Part shown: positions 55,327 to 64,000 of the stretch, in pieces
Layout: the number at the start of each line of letters is the position of its first letter
Position numbering within the stretch: the first letter of the stretch is position 1
Notes under the pieces: generated by a model
Seen by the model: only the letters and a program-made list of their open reading frames with translations
Told to the model about the DNA's origin: nothing
The model's database searches: none
NCBI GenBank assembly: GCA_964035575.1
Contig: OZ037926.1
Location: 1 to 64,000 of the forward strand
DNA: 64,000 nt
From: Rhynchopus sp. YZ270_cl-10
Taxonomy: Eukaryota > Euglenozoa > Diplonemea > Diplonemida > Diplonemidae
Reading direction: 5' to 3'
Position numbers and translations under genes: made by a program

Positions 55327-55605
55327 GTAGCGGGTGCAGTAGCGGGTGTAGCAGCGGGTGTAGCAGACACAGCAGGTGTAGCAGGCACAGCAGACACAGG
55401 TGCAGTAACCTCACTAGGCGCAGACGCAGCAGCAGTGGTGGTTGTGACTGGAACTGTAGGGGAGGGCAGTGGTGTGGCAGGTGTCGTGGGCGTTTGCTTG
55501 GTGCGGTCCTGGGCGATGACCTTCAGCACCGCGTGGAGGTGCGCGACGGGGACGACGACGTCCTTCGCGGTGTAGCCCCTACCGCCTCCCCGCCCACCTG
55601 TTCGC
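55327..55605 (-). pseudogene. LINE B ORF1 fragment, Pro/Thr/Ala-rich linker
   Basis: On the minus strand an open frame reads YTAKDVVVPVAHLHAVLKVI, then a Pro/Thr/Ala/Val-rich stretch (PTTPATPLPSPTVPV...). The repeated GTAGCGGGTG motifs match the 16-21 base remnant between F1b and F1c at 31971-31991, which ties this piece to the LINE B ORF1 coding sequence at 29585-31005. It is cut off at both ends by F1c and F1d. No known domain is recognised. Confidence 0.6.
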
Positions 55606-56129
55606 TTTTTTTTTTTTCTCTTTTGTACTTGGTCTAGTTTTTTATGAGATTAGAAAGGAAAAAGGAAGAAATGGAGAAGACAATAAAGACAATAAAATGA
55701 ACAGGAAATGGAAAAGGAAAAAGGAAATGGAAAAATGAAAAGGAAAAAATGATGACCAAAAATGGTCGGTGTTTCAAGTTTTGTATAAAAGGCGGGCGAA
55801 GAGTACGGTAGAGCCAACAGAGTTTTATACAAAACAAGAAACTGCATTATGTGTTTGTTTTTTATTCTTTTTGATCAATTTGAATACACAGGCGTCACAC
55901 TTCTGGGGCAAAAAAAGGAAAAAAAGAAGACCTAATCCTCCTTACTTAAAAGAAGGGAAGGGAGAATAAAAAACACATTGCCTTTGCTTTGTTGTCTGCA
56001 GAATGGTTTGTTTTAGTGCCTCCCCTGGAAAAAGAAAAATGGATTCCACTTGGTAAAAATAGCACACCTGTTGAACACACGTCAGGCCAGGAACAGAAGA
56101 AAAGCAAACGCTTCCACGAATGGAAGCAA
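55606..56129 (-). mobile_element. F1d, 5'-truncated F1 retroposon
   Basis: The tail T-run is at 55606-55617 and the body matches F1b up to GAATGGAAGCAA, where it stops, about 0.4 kb short of the F1 5' end. Flanks on both sides fit LINE B ORF1. No convincing target duplication is visible. Confidence 0.82.
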
Positions 56130-56196
56130 GGCCGCCAACAGGGCCGCAATGGCGTCCTCGTGTGCGCGGTGCTCCTTCTTCAGCCGCTTTTCCTCC
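56130..56196 (-). pseudogene. LINE B ORF1 fragment, charged coiled coil
   Basis: The minus-strand frame reads EEKRLKKEHRAHEDAIAALL, a charged helix that fits the coiled-coil character of ORF1. It is the most upstream LINE B sequence left, trimmed by the chimeric element at 56197. Confidence 0.5.
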
Positions 56197-56955
56197 TTTT
56201 TTTTTTTTTTTTTATCTACATCCAGTGACAGAGGGGGTACTTACTAGTCAAGCGAGTATGTAAACAGCTAGATGTCCAGACAAGGGCACTTTACTATTGT
56301 ACTGGCAAGACAGTGCCTGAAAACACAGTCTCACGCTCAGCAGGCGAGTTGCCTCAACTCTCCAGACCTGTGCTGCAACACAGGCCTGCACCTTTAGCCG
56401 CTTTTCGCTTCATGCCCCTCATCTGGCGCACTACTGACGGGGGACGCCCCATGTAGGCACATCGGTAGGATTTCGTCTTAACATAGTTTTTTGTGTAAAA
56501 AAAAAATGAACCCCTAAAAAAAAATGAACCCCTAAAAAAAAATGAACCCCTAAAAAAAAATGAACCCCATTTTTTTAAAAAAAAATGAACCCCTTTTTTT
56601 AAAAAAAAATGAACCCCTTTTTAAAAAAAAATGAACCCCTTTTTAAAAAAAAATGAACCCCTTTTTTAAAAAAAAATGAACCCCTTTAAAAAAAAATGAA
56701 CCCCTTTTTAAAAAAAAATGAACCCCTTTTTAAAAAAAAATGAACCCCTTTTTTAAAAAAAAATGAACCCCTTTTTAAAAAAAAATGAACCCCTTTTAAA
56801 AAAAAATGAACCCCTTTTTAAAAAAAAATGAACCCCTTTTTAAAAAAAAATGAACCCCTTTTAAAAAAAAATGAACCCCTTTTAAAAAAAAATGAACCCC
56901 TTTTAAAAAAAAATGAACCCCTTTTAAAAAAAAATGAACCCCTTTTTAAAAAAAA
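56197..56955 (-). mobile_element. chimeric retroposon: LINE A 3' end joined to F1 5' end
   Basis: The poly(A) tail (T-run 56197-56213) is followed by 116 bases identical in type to the extreme 3' end of family A, using the same short polyadenylation point as A4. At 56329/56330 the sequence changes to the F1 5' region (CTCACGCTCAGCAGG...), then to the F1 monomer array. The join shares at most one base. This fits template switching during reverse transcription. The F1 part resembles F1a more than F1b or F1c. Confidence 0.8.
56497..56955 (-). repeat. long F1-type 5' monomer array
   Basis: About 21 tandem monomers of AAAAAAAAATGAACCCC joined by short T-runs, with a period of 18-23 bases. It forms the 5' end of the chimeric retroposon, or an independent satellite that grew from it. 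The spacer is mostly TTTTT here, unlike the TG/TTG of the F1c array. Confidence 0.9.
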
Positions 56956-57097
56956 GGAGCTAAGGAGCTAAGGAGCTAAGGAGCTAAGGAGCTAAGGAGC
57001 TAAGGAGCTAAGGAGCTAAGGAGCTAAGGAGCTAAGGAGCTAAGGAGCTAAGGAGCTAAGGAGCTAAGGAGCTAAGGAGCTAAGGAGCTAAGGAGCA
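56956..57097 (+). repeat. (GGAGCTAA)n 8-bp satellite, about 17 units
   Basis: A clean tandem run of the 8-mer GGAGCTAA ending in GGAGCATAGGGG. It marks the right edge of the transposon block; beyond it the sequence is single-copy within this window. Confidence 0.95.
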
Positions 57098-57658
57098 TAG
57101 GGGAAGGAAGACTGTGAAAAGGGTTTGAATGGGACACATTGACTTTTATCTGTGAATCCTTTTTGAAGCCTGTTCAGCATTTGATTACACAGCTGTTGTT
57201 TGCAGCTGTGTAATTGTTTCTCCAACTTGCTGTTTGTGCAAAAACAATAAAAAACACTCTCGAAAAACGGCGAAAAGAAAAATTACCACTTTTATTGATG
57301 GTGGGAGTCAGATGCCAACAATCATGTTTTTGAGAGAAGATGAAAGTGCCATTGGGACCAAATACCAGATAGACACTTTGGCCGATGCTTGCTTCGACCC
57401 ACACCTTGTAAAAAAGGCTCAGCTTGTTTGAAGAAATCAAGTGTCAAAACTTGACAATATCATCCGCCTGGACAACAATAAATGAAAGCTGAAAACAATA
57501 AATAAAGTGGTGTGGGGGTGGGTGGCGTGTGTGGGTGTGGGTGGCGCACATCTCTAAAGTAAAAACTAAAAAACTAAAGTTTTTTAGGATTTTTGGAATC
57601 AATTTCTCAGGAGCAACTCCAAAGAGAGAAAGAGTGGTTTTGGAGCGTCCCTCTTTTG
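57098..57658. other. intergenic region downstream of the transporter gene, with a hairpin
   Basis: No convincing gene. It holds a perfect inverted repeat at 57184-57214, several AATAAA-like strings (for example near 57477 and 57500), and a G/T-rich tract at about 57507-57550. A 65-residue plus-strand ORF (57234-57431) has no recognisable feature. It probably includes the 3' untranslated region of the minus-strand transporter gene. Confidence 0.5.
57184..57214. repeat. perfect 12-bp inverted repeat (hairpin)
   Basis: ATTACACAGCTG, then the 7-base loop TTGTTTG, then CAGCTGTGTAAT. A stem this long is unlikely by chance in this short region. It lies about 445 bases downstream of the transporter stop and may act in RNA 3'-end structure, or be a remnant of a small foldback. 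Confidence 0.8.
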
Positions 57659-59587
57659 TCATCTCGGGGTCATCTCAGCAACGGTGGCAACGATTGCGTA
57701 CTTCTCCTGCATCACGCAGTTGACAGTCCCGATGTCCTCGGTGGCGTCGGAGGGGTTCCAGACCTGTCCCATGGACTTCAGCTGTAAGAAAAACGGTGGT
57801 TACAGACATATCAATGCTTGTTGGAAGATAATTGATGCAAAAAAAAAAAAAAAAAATAGCAACCCGATCAATACAACGTGACAGTGAAAGACTCAACATT
57901 AAATCAGCATTTTACTCAATAATATTTTCTCAGAAAGACATACGTGATAGAATCCAATGAAAACGGTCATGACCCCAGAGTAGACAAGCTTCATAAGCAC
58001 CTTCAACATGAGCACCGCAACCACAGCCCCGACAATGAGCCACTTGATCGATTTCCCCGAGATGAAGTAGCACACTGCACCCATCGCCAGTCCTCCTTCG
58101 AGAATGAATGCCAGAAACACCCAATCGACAAGCGAGTCGTTGATGAGGGCTTCCCAACCCGTACCGTTCATGACAAGTTTCCAAGTGTCCTTTGCGGCAG
58201 TGACGTAAGGTTTTCCAAACATGGCAACCTGCACGTACGCGTAGTCGTTAAAGTATCTCACCAAGTCTTCGATGCAGGCCAAAAGGCACATCGCAAGGCA
58301 CGTGACGATCCCTCCTCTCTTGTTGCTTGCCGCCATTCTGAGCACGAAGCGGATGGTCTGGATGATCGCCACAATCAGAGAACCGAAGCAAATGCTTCCC
58401 AGCGACCAGATGGCAGCACGCTTCACTGCCTGGAGAGTCACACCCGACGCGTTGTTGCCCTGGAAGAACGGGGGAGTGCCTGGTCCTCCAAGAGAGAAGA
58501 ACCAATGCGACACAACCCCGGAAGTCGTCACGTGGGCGATGTTACCGAACACTTCGACGGCCCAGTAGAGAATGAAGACACACCCCACAATCTGCCCGTA
58601 CATCAATCCATCCTTGTTGCCAATCGCCAACACGAACACGACGCAAATAGCAAACTGGATGAGCAGAAGAATCATTCCCACCACGATTGTTCCCCAGTAC
58701 TTCGTTACAACTGTGGAAGACATGCGCAAGCACGCTGCTGCAAAGTTGATTCTACTGCGCGCGAGGCACAAGAAAAGAAACCCGAACAATCCGACGATGC
58801 CGAAGAAAATCGCGCCCACAATCTGCCCAATCACACCGCAGAACACAGCCAGCCCGACAAAAACGAAGGACATTAAAAGATTGCAGAAGATGATGACCTC
58901 CCTTGCGTACAGGCGCATGGCCCACAGCTGGGCAAGACCGATCATCAGCGACGCCACGGCGGAGATGCTGAACATGTATGCTACCTTCTCGGCCTTGAAG
59001 AGGTGGTCCGCTGTGCACTGGTTGCTGTTCACTTTCACGTCAGTGACCTGCCCTCCCGTGCCGGTGGCGATGCTACCATGGTAGACGTTGTTAAAATCCA
59101 TGTTGCTGGTTGGGATCTTCAGAGTGCCCATGTCGTCTTTGAGTGCAGTGTACGTGTCCAGCTTGCATGACAATCGATCCTGCTGGGTGGAGTACTCAAG
59201 CCCGCCGATGTAGAGGTAGTCATCGTCACAAATGGCTTGGATGTTGAGGCTGAACACATTGTAGAAGGTGTTGCAGTCGCCATCGGCGTCGATGACGCCG
59301 CCGGCGGTGCCGTATTCCTTTGTGTGGATGGTCAGGCCCACGTCCCCAGATGACCACATGAACTCCTCTCCGTTTGCGTAGTTCATCACACCCAACCCAA
59401 TCAGGAACAGCACTGTGGCCGCCCACATAAACGCACACCACCCGTCACGGAAGCTCCCGACATCTGCGAACTTCCCGCACGGGTTAGGGTACAACTCCTG
59501 CGAGGTCTGGACTCCTCCACTCTGGTTCTGGATGTCTTCTTCCATGCCCAGCACCACTCCGTAGTCTGCTTTGTTGGGGCCTCCCAT
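57659..59587 (-). CDS. choline transporter-like protein (SLC44/CTL/Pns1 family), two coding exons
   Basis: Exon 1 runs from ATG 59587 to 57944 (548 codons), and exon 2 from 57781 to 57659 (40 codons plus stop), giving 588 residues. About ten hydrophobic segments are visible: one near residues 48-70, a hydrophilic loop of some 130 residues, then the rest from about 205 to 548. Family hallmarks are SLGSICFGSLIVAIIQTIR and CIEDLVRYFNDYAYVQVA (about 435-455) followed by GKPYVTAAKDTW. CTL proteins sit in plasma or internal membranes and move choline or related amines; the substrate here is inferred from family only. Without splicing the frame would add 14 residues and stop at 57899. The exon 2 tail (LKSMGQVWNPSDATEDIGTV...) stays in phase. 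Confidence 0.88.
57782..57943 (-). other. 162-bp intron in the transporter gene
   Basis: Minus-strand donor TATCAC|GTATGT and acceptor TTTTTCTTACAG|CTGAAG. It falls between codons (phase 0), includes an A17-type run, and joins two open frames of good coding quality. This is a prediction from splice consensus and frame. Confidence 0.75.
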
Positions 59588-59944
59588 TGTTTAGTGTTGT
59601 TGACTTTTGCCTGGATGGATTATTTTCTAAGATTCAAAAGAAGGAAAGTGTGAATAGGAAATGATGAATAAACTGGCAGCTAAGTTCTGTCAGCCTTCCC
59701 TTTCTTTTATTTCGGTGACGGTCTAAAAAACAAAAAAAGCAGGTTGGCACTGTAATGAGGCAGAATAGTGGTGTTTTTAAAACGAAAGCAAGGGCACACT
59801 CTTTGGTTTTTGATGGAGCTGGGCAGCTTCACTGCCCACACGCTGTTCACGGGCGCACTATCGCGCGCCGCTCACAGCACCAGCCAGTAAAACTGTGGCT
59901 CCACAAACCCGCGTCGAAAAAAAATATTATTGGTGTGGCTGACG
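59588..59944. other. upstream region of the transporter gene
   Basis: Intergenic sequence with no gene seen. It should hold the transporter promoter on the minus strand; no clear TATA or initiator could be chosen. A GC-rich motif CGCGCGCCGCTCAC near 59860 resembles one near 23090. Confidence 0.4.
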
Positions 59945-60030
59945 ACCCCAAAATAGCAGAAAATAGCAGAAAATCGCAGAAAATCGCAGAAAATAGCAGA
60001 AAATAGCAGAAAATAGCAGAAAATAGCACT
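59945..60030 (+). repeat. (AAAATAGCAG)n 10-bp repeat, 8 units
   Basis: Eight units, of which two read AAAATCGCAG; it abuts the foldback element on its right. Confidence 0.9.
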
Positions 60031-60033
60031 TTG

Positions 60034-60247
60034 TGGGGTGATCTGGGGTCTTTTTTTTCAAGATTATTCACTAGCCATTCACAAAAATTCACAAAAATTC
60101 ACAACACCTGCGCAAAACCTTCACAAAAATTCACAATAATTCACAAAAGATCCCACACATGGTGTATCACGTGTGTTTTCGCCTCGTTGTGAATTTTTGT
60201 GAATGGCTGGTGAATAATCTTGAAAAAAAAGTCCCCAGATCACCCCA
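60034..60247. mobile_element. 214-bp foldback / MITE-like element with 59-bp terminal inverted repeats
   Basis: The left arm 60034-60092 and right arm 60189-60247 are reverse complements at 57 of 59 positions (ends TGGGGTGATC / GATCACCCCA). The element is flanked by CTTTG on both sides (60029-60033 and 60248-60252), a candidate 5-bp target duplication. The 96-base centre has ATTCACAA repeats and no coding capacity. It looks like a non-autonomous DNA transposon, but the mobilising transposase is not in this window. Its RNA would fold into a long hairpin. Confidence 0.75.
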
Positions 60248-60370
60248 CTTTGGGGGTTTTTTTTTGGGTTTGGTGGCTGGGTGGTGGTGTGGCTCATGAT
60301 GGACGAGGGAAGGCAACTTGGCCAGCCCGCAAACCCGGAAACCCCCTCCCACTCCACAAACGGATCATAA

Positions 60371-60529
60371 GGTACACAGTACACAGTACACAGTACACAG
60401 TACACAGTACACAGTACACAGTACACAGTACACAGTACACAGTACACAGTACACAGTACACAGTACACAGTACACAGTACACAGTACACAGTACACAGTA
60501 CACAGTACACAGTACACAGTACACAGTAC
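60371..60529. repeat. (GTACACA)n 7-bp repeat, about 22 units
   Basis: A clean tandem array of the heptamer ACACAGT/GTACACA. The heptamer period rotates all frames, so the long ORFs seen on both strands here are artefacts of the repeat. Confidence 0.95.
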
Positions 60530-61181
60530 AGCACCTGGTCTATATCGGGGCAAAATACATTTTTTTTTCGCTAAAATTGCTCTTATTTTTTACGCTTTTT
60601 TGCTCGAAAAAAACGTTGTCCTGCATCTTTGGTAGGTGAATTTATCCCCAAAATGAGGAAGCATATTATTATTAAAAGTTTTCGATTTTTGCGTATTTTG
60701 AAAGATGTGAACGAAATCTTTCCACACAAAAAAAGTGTTATCACGAAAACGAGGAGAAAATTTTTGATCACATGGAGGCTCTGAAAAGTGACCCTTTTTC
60801 GTACTTTTCCACGCTCCCCGGCATCCAAGGAAAACCCAGATGCATAAAAGTGTTCTTAGCTGGCGTAAAAAAATCTTTTTCTGAAAATGAGTAGAACTCC
60901 AGTAACAGCCTAGTGGTATTAGGAGGGTTATTTCAGGGGGTGTTGGTCAAAAAAAAATAAAAAATAAAGTACACGAGAGAAAGGAAACAAAGAGAATAAC
61001 AAAACCAGTGGCAGTGCAGTGCGCCACAGCAGCATCACCAGCACGCAGCTTTGTTGTGTATCCGCAACAAAAACCATGCAAAGCCACCTTGAAACATATA
61101 ATTCTGCTGGACACACACACGCTGCACTCATCTGGGATGGCCGCGGCATCGGTTCCCCAAACAAAAACAGACAAAACGAAA
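60530..61181. other. AT-rich intergenic region
   Basis: I see no gene, RNA or element. It lies downstream of the minus-strand PB1/UBA gene and likely holds that gene's 3' untranslated region at its right end. A fragment AGCCTAGTGGTATTAGGA near 60908 looks like a tRNA D-arm, but no matching T-arm is present. Confidence 0.5.
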
Positions 61182-62798
61182 TCACATCATCTCCTCCAAA
61201 ACAGCTGCAACGTCTCCGTTGTGCCTCTCAAGCACAGCACGCACGTCTGCAGTGATGTCGAACCCCATGTTCCGCAGGGCAGTCACACCCGCACTGTCTG
61301 CCGCCTGCTTCTCCTCCTCCCTCTCTGTCTCTGTCTCTGCCGGCACAGCAACCACAACCACATCCTCGTCGTCCTCCACCTGCACGTCCTCCTCCGCTGC
61401 CATCGGCATCTTCTGTTCGCAGCGTGGCCCGTGCTGGCCTGCATGCTTCGCACACCTCACACAGCAGTGTGTGGCGTGCACACCAGTCACCTCAAAGCTG
61501 CACCCAGCACACACAAGCAGGGCTGCATCCGGCACAGCAGCAGTGACGTCCTCCTCCTCCTCTTGGCTCGGCACCTCCACAGACTCAGTCGCGTCTGCAC
61601 TCTTCTTGTGCACACGGCAGTGTGGGCCGTGCTGACCTGCGTGCTTCACGTTCTTACGGCAGCACGGTGTCCCGTCCTGCACAGACTGCAATGCTTCAAC
61701 CACTTCAGGTGTCTGTGCGTGCACACGGCACCGTGGACCATGCTTACCTGCGTGCTTCACACTCCGACGGCAGCACGGCTTCACTTCTTCACTCACTGAC
61801 TCTGCAGGTGTCTCTTCTTCTGTCTGCTCCACCAGGACGTCAGTCGCACCTGCACTCTTCTTCCCGTGCACACGGCAGTGTGGGCCGTGCTTACCTGCGT
61901 GCTTCACACTCCGACGGCAGCACGGCATCCCTTCCTTCCTCACAGACTGCGACACGTCTTCACCCACCACTGCTGGTGCAGCAGCCCCAACATCAGAAGT
62001 CTCCATGTGTCTCTGCTCACAGCGCGGCCCGTGCTGGCCTCTCCCACGAGCGCACATGTGGCAGCAGTGTGTGCCGTGTCTGCGTGTCACTGCATATGAA
62101 CATCCTTCGCCAGCACAGCACACCTGTGCCACCTGCAGAACGTCAGTCGCATCTGCATTCTTCCTCCCGTGCACACGGCAGTGTGGACCGTGCTCGCCTG
62201 CGTGCTTCACACTCCGACGGCAGCACGGTGTCCCTTCCTTCACAGACTCAGACCCAGATTCAACCTCGTCACCTGCCTGCTTCTGTTCCTGACCCTGTGT
62301 CTGTGCGTGTGCCTGCCATTCAGCCAACAGATGGCGAATCCCAGGCAGCATAGCGCTGTGACGACCATGCATGTGTTGGTGGTGGTGCCTGTGTCCGTCT
62401 CCCTGTCCGTCACGGTGGCGCGGATGACTCTGCTGGCCAAGACACACTGCAGACCCATCCTGTGCACCTATCGTCACCACCAGACGCAGGGCACGTTGTT
62501 GTGCACACACGTCCGCGTCGTCTGCCCCACGTGCCTCCCGCCAGAGCGCCACACACTCAACCCACTCCTCGTCCAGGTCCACCGTCACCAGGTCCCCCTC
62601 GTCGTCCACGTAGCGCAGCGTGAACACCCCGCACGCCCACTGCCGCACACACCCCTTCACGTCCTCCAGGCTCGGGCAGAGGAGCCGTGTGCGCCGCTGC
62701 TCCACCACCCTCTGCCCGCGCACGAGCACAAACTTCAGCGGCACCCCGACCGCACCCTCTGAGGAGAGCTGCATCGTCGCTGCCTCTGTGTGTGTCAT
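61182..62798 (-). CDS. PB1 - Cys/His repeat - UBA protein, selective-autophagy-receptor-like
   Basis: A 538-residue protein from the first in-frame ATG at 62798; an earlier TTG at 62909 is in frame but not a likely start. A PB1 domain spans about 21-115, with the basic-cluster lysine K22 and an acidic OPCA motif (YVDDEGDL...DLDEEW, 63-79). Four near-identical repeats CCRRSVKHAGKHGPHCRVH lie at about 188-210, 290-313, 340-362 and 377-398, and two longer relatives (CSFEV...HCCVRCAKHAGQHGPRCEQ) at about 226-262 and 427-463. Acidic spacers separate them. The C-terminus (505-538) is a UBA domain with the MGF loop. PB1 plus zinc-binding plus UBA is the order of p62/SQSTM1 and NBR1, but the Cys/His repeats are not a normal ZZ finger and no clear LIR motif is seen. 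No intron is apparent. Confidence 0.75.
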   Translation of the reverse strand: MTHTEAATMQLSSEGAVGVPLKFVLVRGQRVVEQRRTRLLCPSLEDVKGCVRQWACGVFTLRYVDDEGDLVTVDLDEEWVECVALWREARGADDADVCAQQRALRLVVTIGAQDGSAVCLGQQSHPRHRDGQGDGHRHHHQHMHGRHSAMLPGIRHLLAEWQAHAQTQGQEQKQAGDEVESGSESVKEGTPCCRRSVKHAGEHGPHCRVHGRKNADATDVLQVAQVCCAGEGCSYAVTRRHGTHCCHMCARGRGQHGPRCEQRHMETSDVGAAAPAVVGEDVSQSVRKEGMPCCRRSVKHAGKHGPHCRVHGKKSAGATDVLVEQTEEETPAESVSEEVKPCCRRSVKHAGKHGPRCRVHAQTPEVVEALQSVQDGTPCCRKNVKHAGQHGPHCRVHKKSADATESVEVPSQEEEEDVTAAVPDAALLVCAGCSFEVTGVHATHCCVRCAKHAGQHGPRCEQKMPMAAEEDVQVEDDEDVVVVAVPAETETEREEEKQAADSAGVTALRNMGFDITADVRAVLERHNGDVAAVLEEMM

Positions 62799-64000
62799 TG
62801 TCGCTGTCCTCGCTCCGACCGTACCTGCTGGCGCTGCTGGCTCCGTTGTGTTGTGTTTGCTCTTCGCTTGTGGTTCTCCTCTTTGCTTTGGTTTGGTTAG
62901 TGTAGACAAAGATGTGTGGTCACGAATAAGAGCAATGTGTATAGGAGATGGTCTGTGGGTGTGTGGATGTGTTTTGTGGGCGGGTAGGGTCTAGGGTGTG
63001 GTGCAGGAAATAGTGTACAAAAAACCCCAGCCCGAGAGAGAGTATTCTTTTACTTTTTGCTTTTTGCTTTTTTTTTTTTTGGAAAACGCGATGAACGGGG
63101 GGGAGGGAAGAGGGAAGAGGGAAGGGAAGTGGAGATAAAGAGCCAGAAAGCGCTGTGTTTGCCAGGTGGCACCGACGCTTCGCGACCTTCTGTGGCACAA
63201 CGTGATTGACGCTCTCCTCTCAAAGGAAGAGGAGAAGGTCAGAACTGAACAAAAGTTGTTGTGCTGCCCACAAAGAAGATCCTTTTTTAGAAAAAAACAT
63301 AATAATAAACGCACCCTGTGCGAAGGTGCACAAGGTGCGTGCCACGTACAAAAGACAAGTATGCTGCGTCTGCTGTGTGGTCTATTTTGTTCCGCCTTCA
63401 CAATTATTTTAGGGGCAAAAGAACAAAACAAAGAAACAGCAAAGCTATTCCCATTGAAGGGATCGAGCCAACAAGACAGCTAACATGAAAACCGTAGAGT
63501 GGGGTGACAAAACGCTAAGAAAAGAACGGGGAGATTTGGACTACCTGTATATGTGCATGTGGCGCACAAGAACGTCCCGAAACAAGCATGAAGTTCAAAA
63601 ATAGAAAGGTTTATTTCGCTAGAACAAAAGTATATTAGTGGAAGAGAAAACAAAATCGAAACTTGCCAAGACGAATGCACGTCACGAGACACGTGGATCT
63701 GTGTGAAGAACAAGAAGTCTCAACGGGGATCATAAACAAAATGATACAGACCAACCTATTGAAGCAAAACAACGGGTGGACCTGTGTGGGCAACATGTTG
63801 TGCAGAAACACACGAACACCAAACGCAGACAAGGCAGTGACACTCACCAACTAGGGACATGCATGCATCGTGATGTGCCATGTGTTTCATGACTGTTGCC
63901 AACGTATTAAAATCAAAACAATGGTGTGTTGAATGAAATATAAAAAGTAAACATACAAAAAACAAGACACACTGTAAAAAGAAAGATGTGTGTGTGTGTC
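62799..64000. other. right-edge region without a recognised gene
   Basis: It includes the 5' flank of the PB1/UBA gene and about 1 kb of lower-GC sequence with simple runs (a T-run at 63069-63080 and purine-rich stretches). The longest plus-strand ORF (63166-63483, 105 residues) has no recognisable domain. The last bases are (TG)n. A neighbouring gene may start beyond the window. Confidence 0.4.

Larger units (their letters stand above)
23441..56196 (-). mobile_element. LINE B, old non-LTR element broken up by nested insertions
   Basis: A minus-strand APE-type LINE whose own sequence lies at about 23441-31005, 31971-31991, 55327-55605 and 56130-56196. The gaps are F1b, F1c (with A3 and A4 inside) and F1d. 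The 3' end at the T-run near 23443 is provisional. Coding order is ORF1 (coiled coil), then ORF2 with OTU, AP endonuclease, reverse transcriptase, RNase H and a Cys-rich tail. ORF2 is spread over frames, so the copy is probably inactive. The right end is cut by a chimeric A/F1 insertion, and its true 5' end is not seen. Confidence 0.8.

Noticed and set aside
55040-56955. CRISPR-like array
   Set aside because: The spacers are only a few T or TG bases, with no unique spacers; it is a tandem monomer array in a eukaryotic retroposon.
60121-60553. Cys/Tyr/Val repeat ORFs over the heptamer array
   Set aside because: Artefact of the GTACACA repeat, open in several frames on both strands.
60895-60930. 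tRNA gene suggested by a D-arm-like AGCCTAGTGGTAT
   Set aside because: No T-arm consensus, acceptor pairing or anticodon arm follows at the right distance.
63166-63983. Possible small genes at the right edge
   Set aside because: ORFs under about 105 codons with no domain, no coding-like composition and no splice support.

Overview
This window is eukaryotic. It contains a GT-AG intron, poly(A)-tailed non-LTR retrotransposons, simple-sequence arrays, and host genes for a choline-transporter-like membrane protein and a PB1/UBA adaptor. The few, nearly intron-free, GC-rich genes suggest a unicellular eukaryote. No rRNA, tRNA or organelle marker is present, so I do not name a lineage. Everything left of about 57 kb is repeat and transposon; host genes begin only near 57.6 kb. 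This resembles a subtelomeric or heterochromatic block bordering a gene-bearing region.

Layout: 1-8571 is an almost pure (TTTGCGGG)n array, followed to 9488 by composite tandem repeats carrying short inverted CCCGCAAA stretches. From 9511 to 56955 lies a nest of non-LTR elements in three families. Family A is about 11 kb long and encodes one giant protein with an OTU-like protease, zinc finger, reverse transcriptase, restriction-like endonuclease, a second OTU-like domain and a coiled coil. Family B has ORF1 (coiled coil) plus a frame-disrupted ORF2 (OTU, AP endonuclease, reverse transcriptase, RNase H, Cys-rich tail). F1 is a roughly 0.95 kb non-coding poly(A) retroposon. The names A, B and F1 are mine.

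Target-site duplications allow the insertion order to be read. On the left, A1 sits in F1a (13-bp duplication) and a truncated A2 sits in A1 (11 bp). On the right, the old element B was hit by F1b, F1c, F1d and a chimeric A/F1 element; A3 inserted into the 5' monomer array of F1c; and A4, the only uninterrupted copy, inserted antisense into A3 (6-8 bp duplication). The A copies look very similar wherever I compared them by eye, which suggests recent activity.

From 56956 onward there is an 8-bp satellite, an SLC44/CTL-type transporter gene with a short last exon, a 214-bp foldback (MITE-like) element, microsatellites, and a gene with the PB1...Cys/His repeats...UBA layout of selective-autophagy receptors. 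The last 1.2 kb shows no gene I can recognise. The transposon genes serve their own spread; the two host genes show no functional link to each other.
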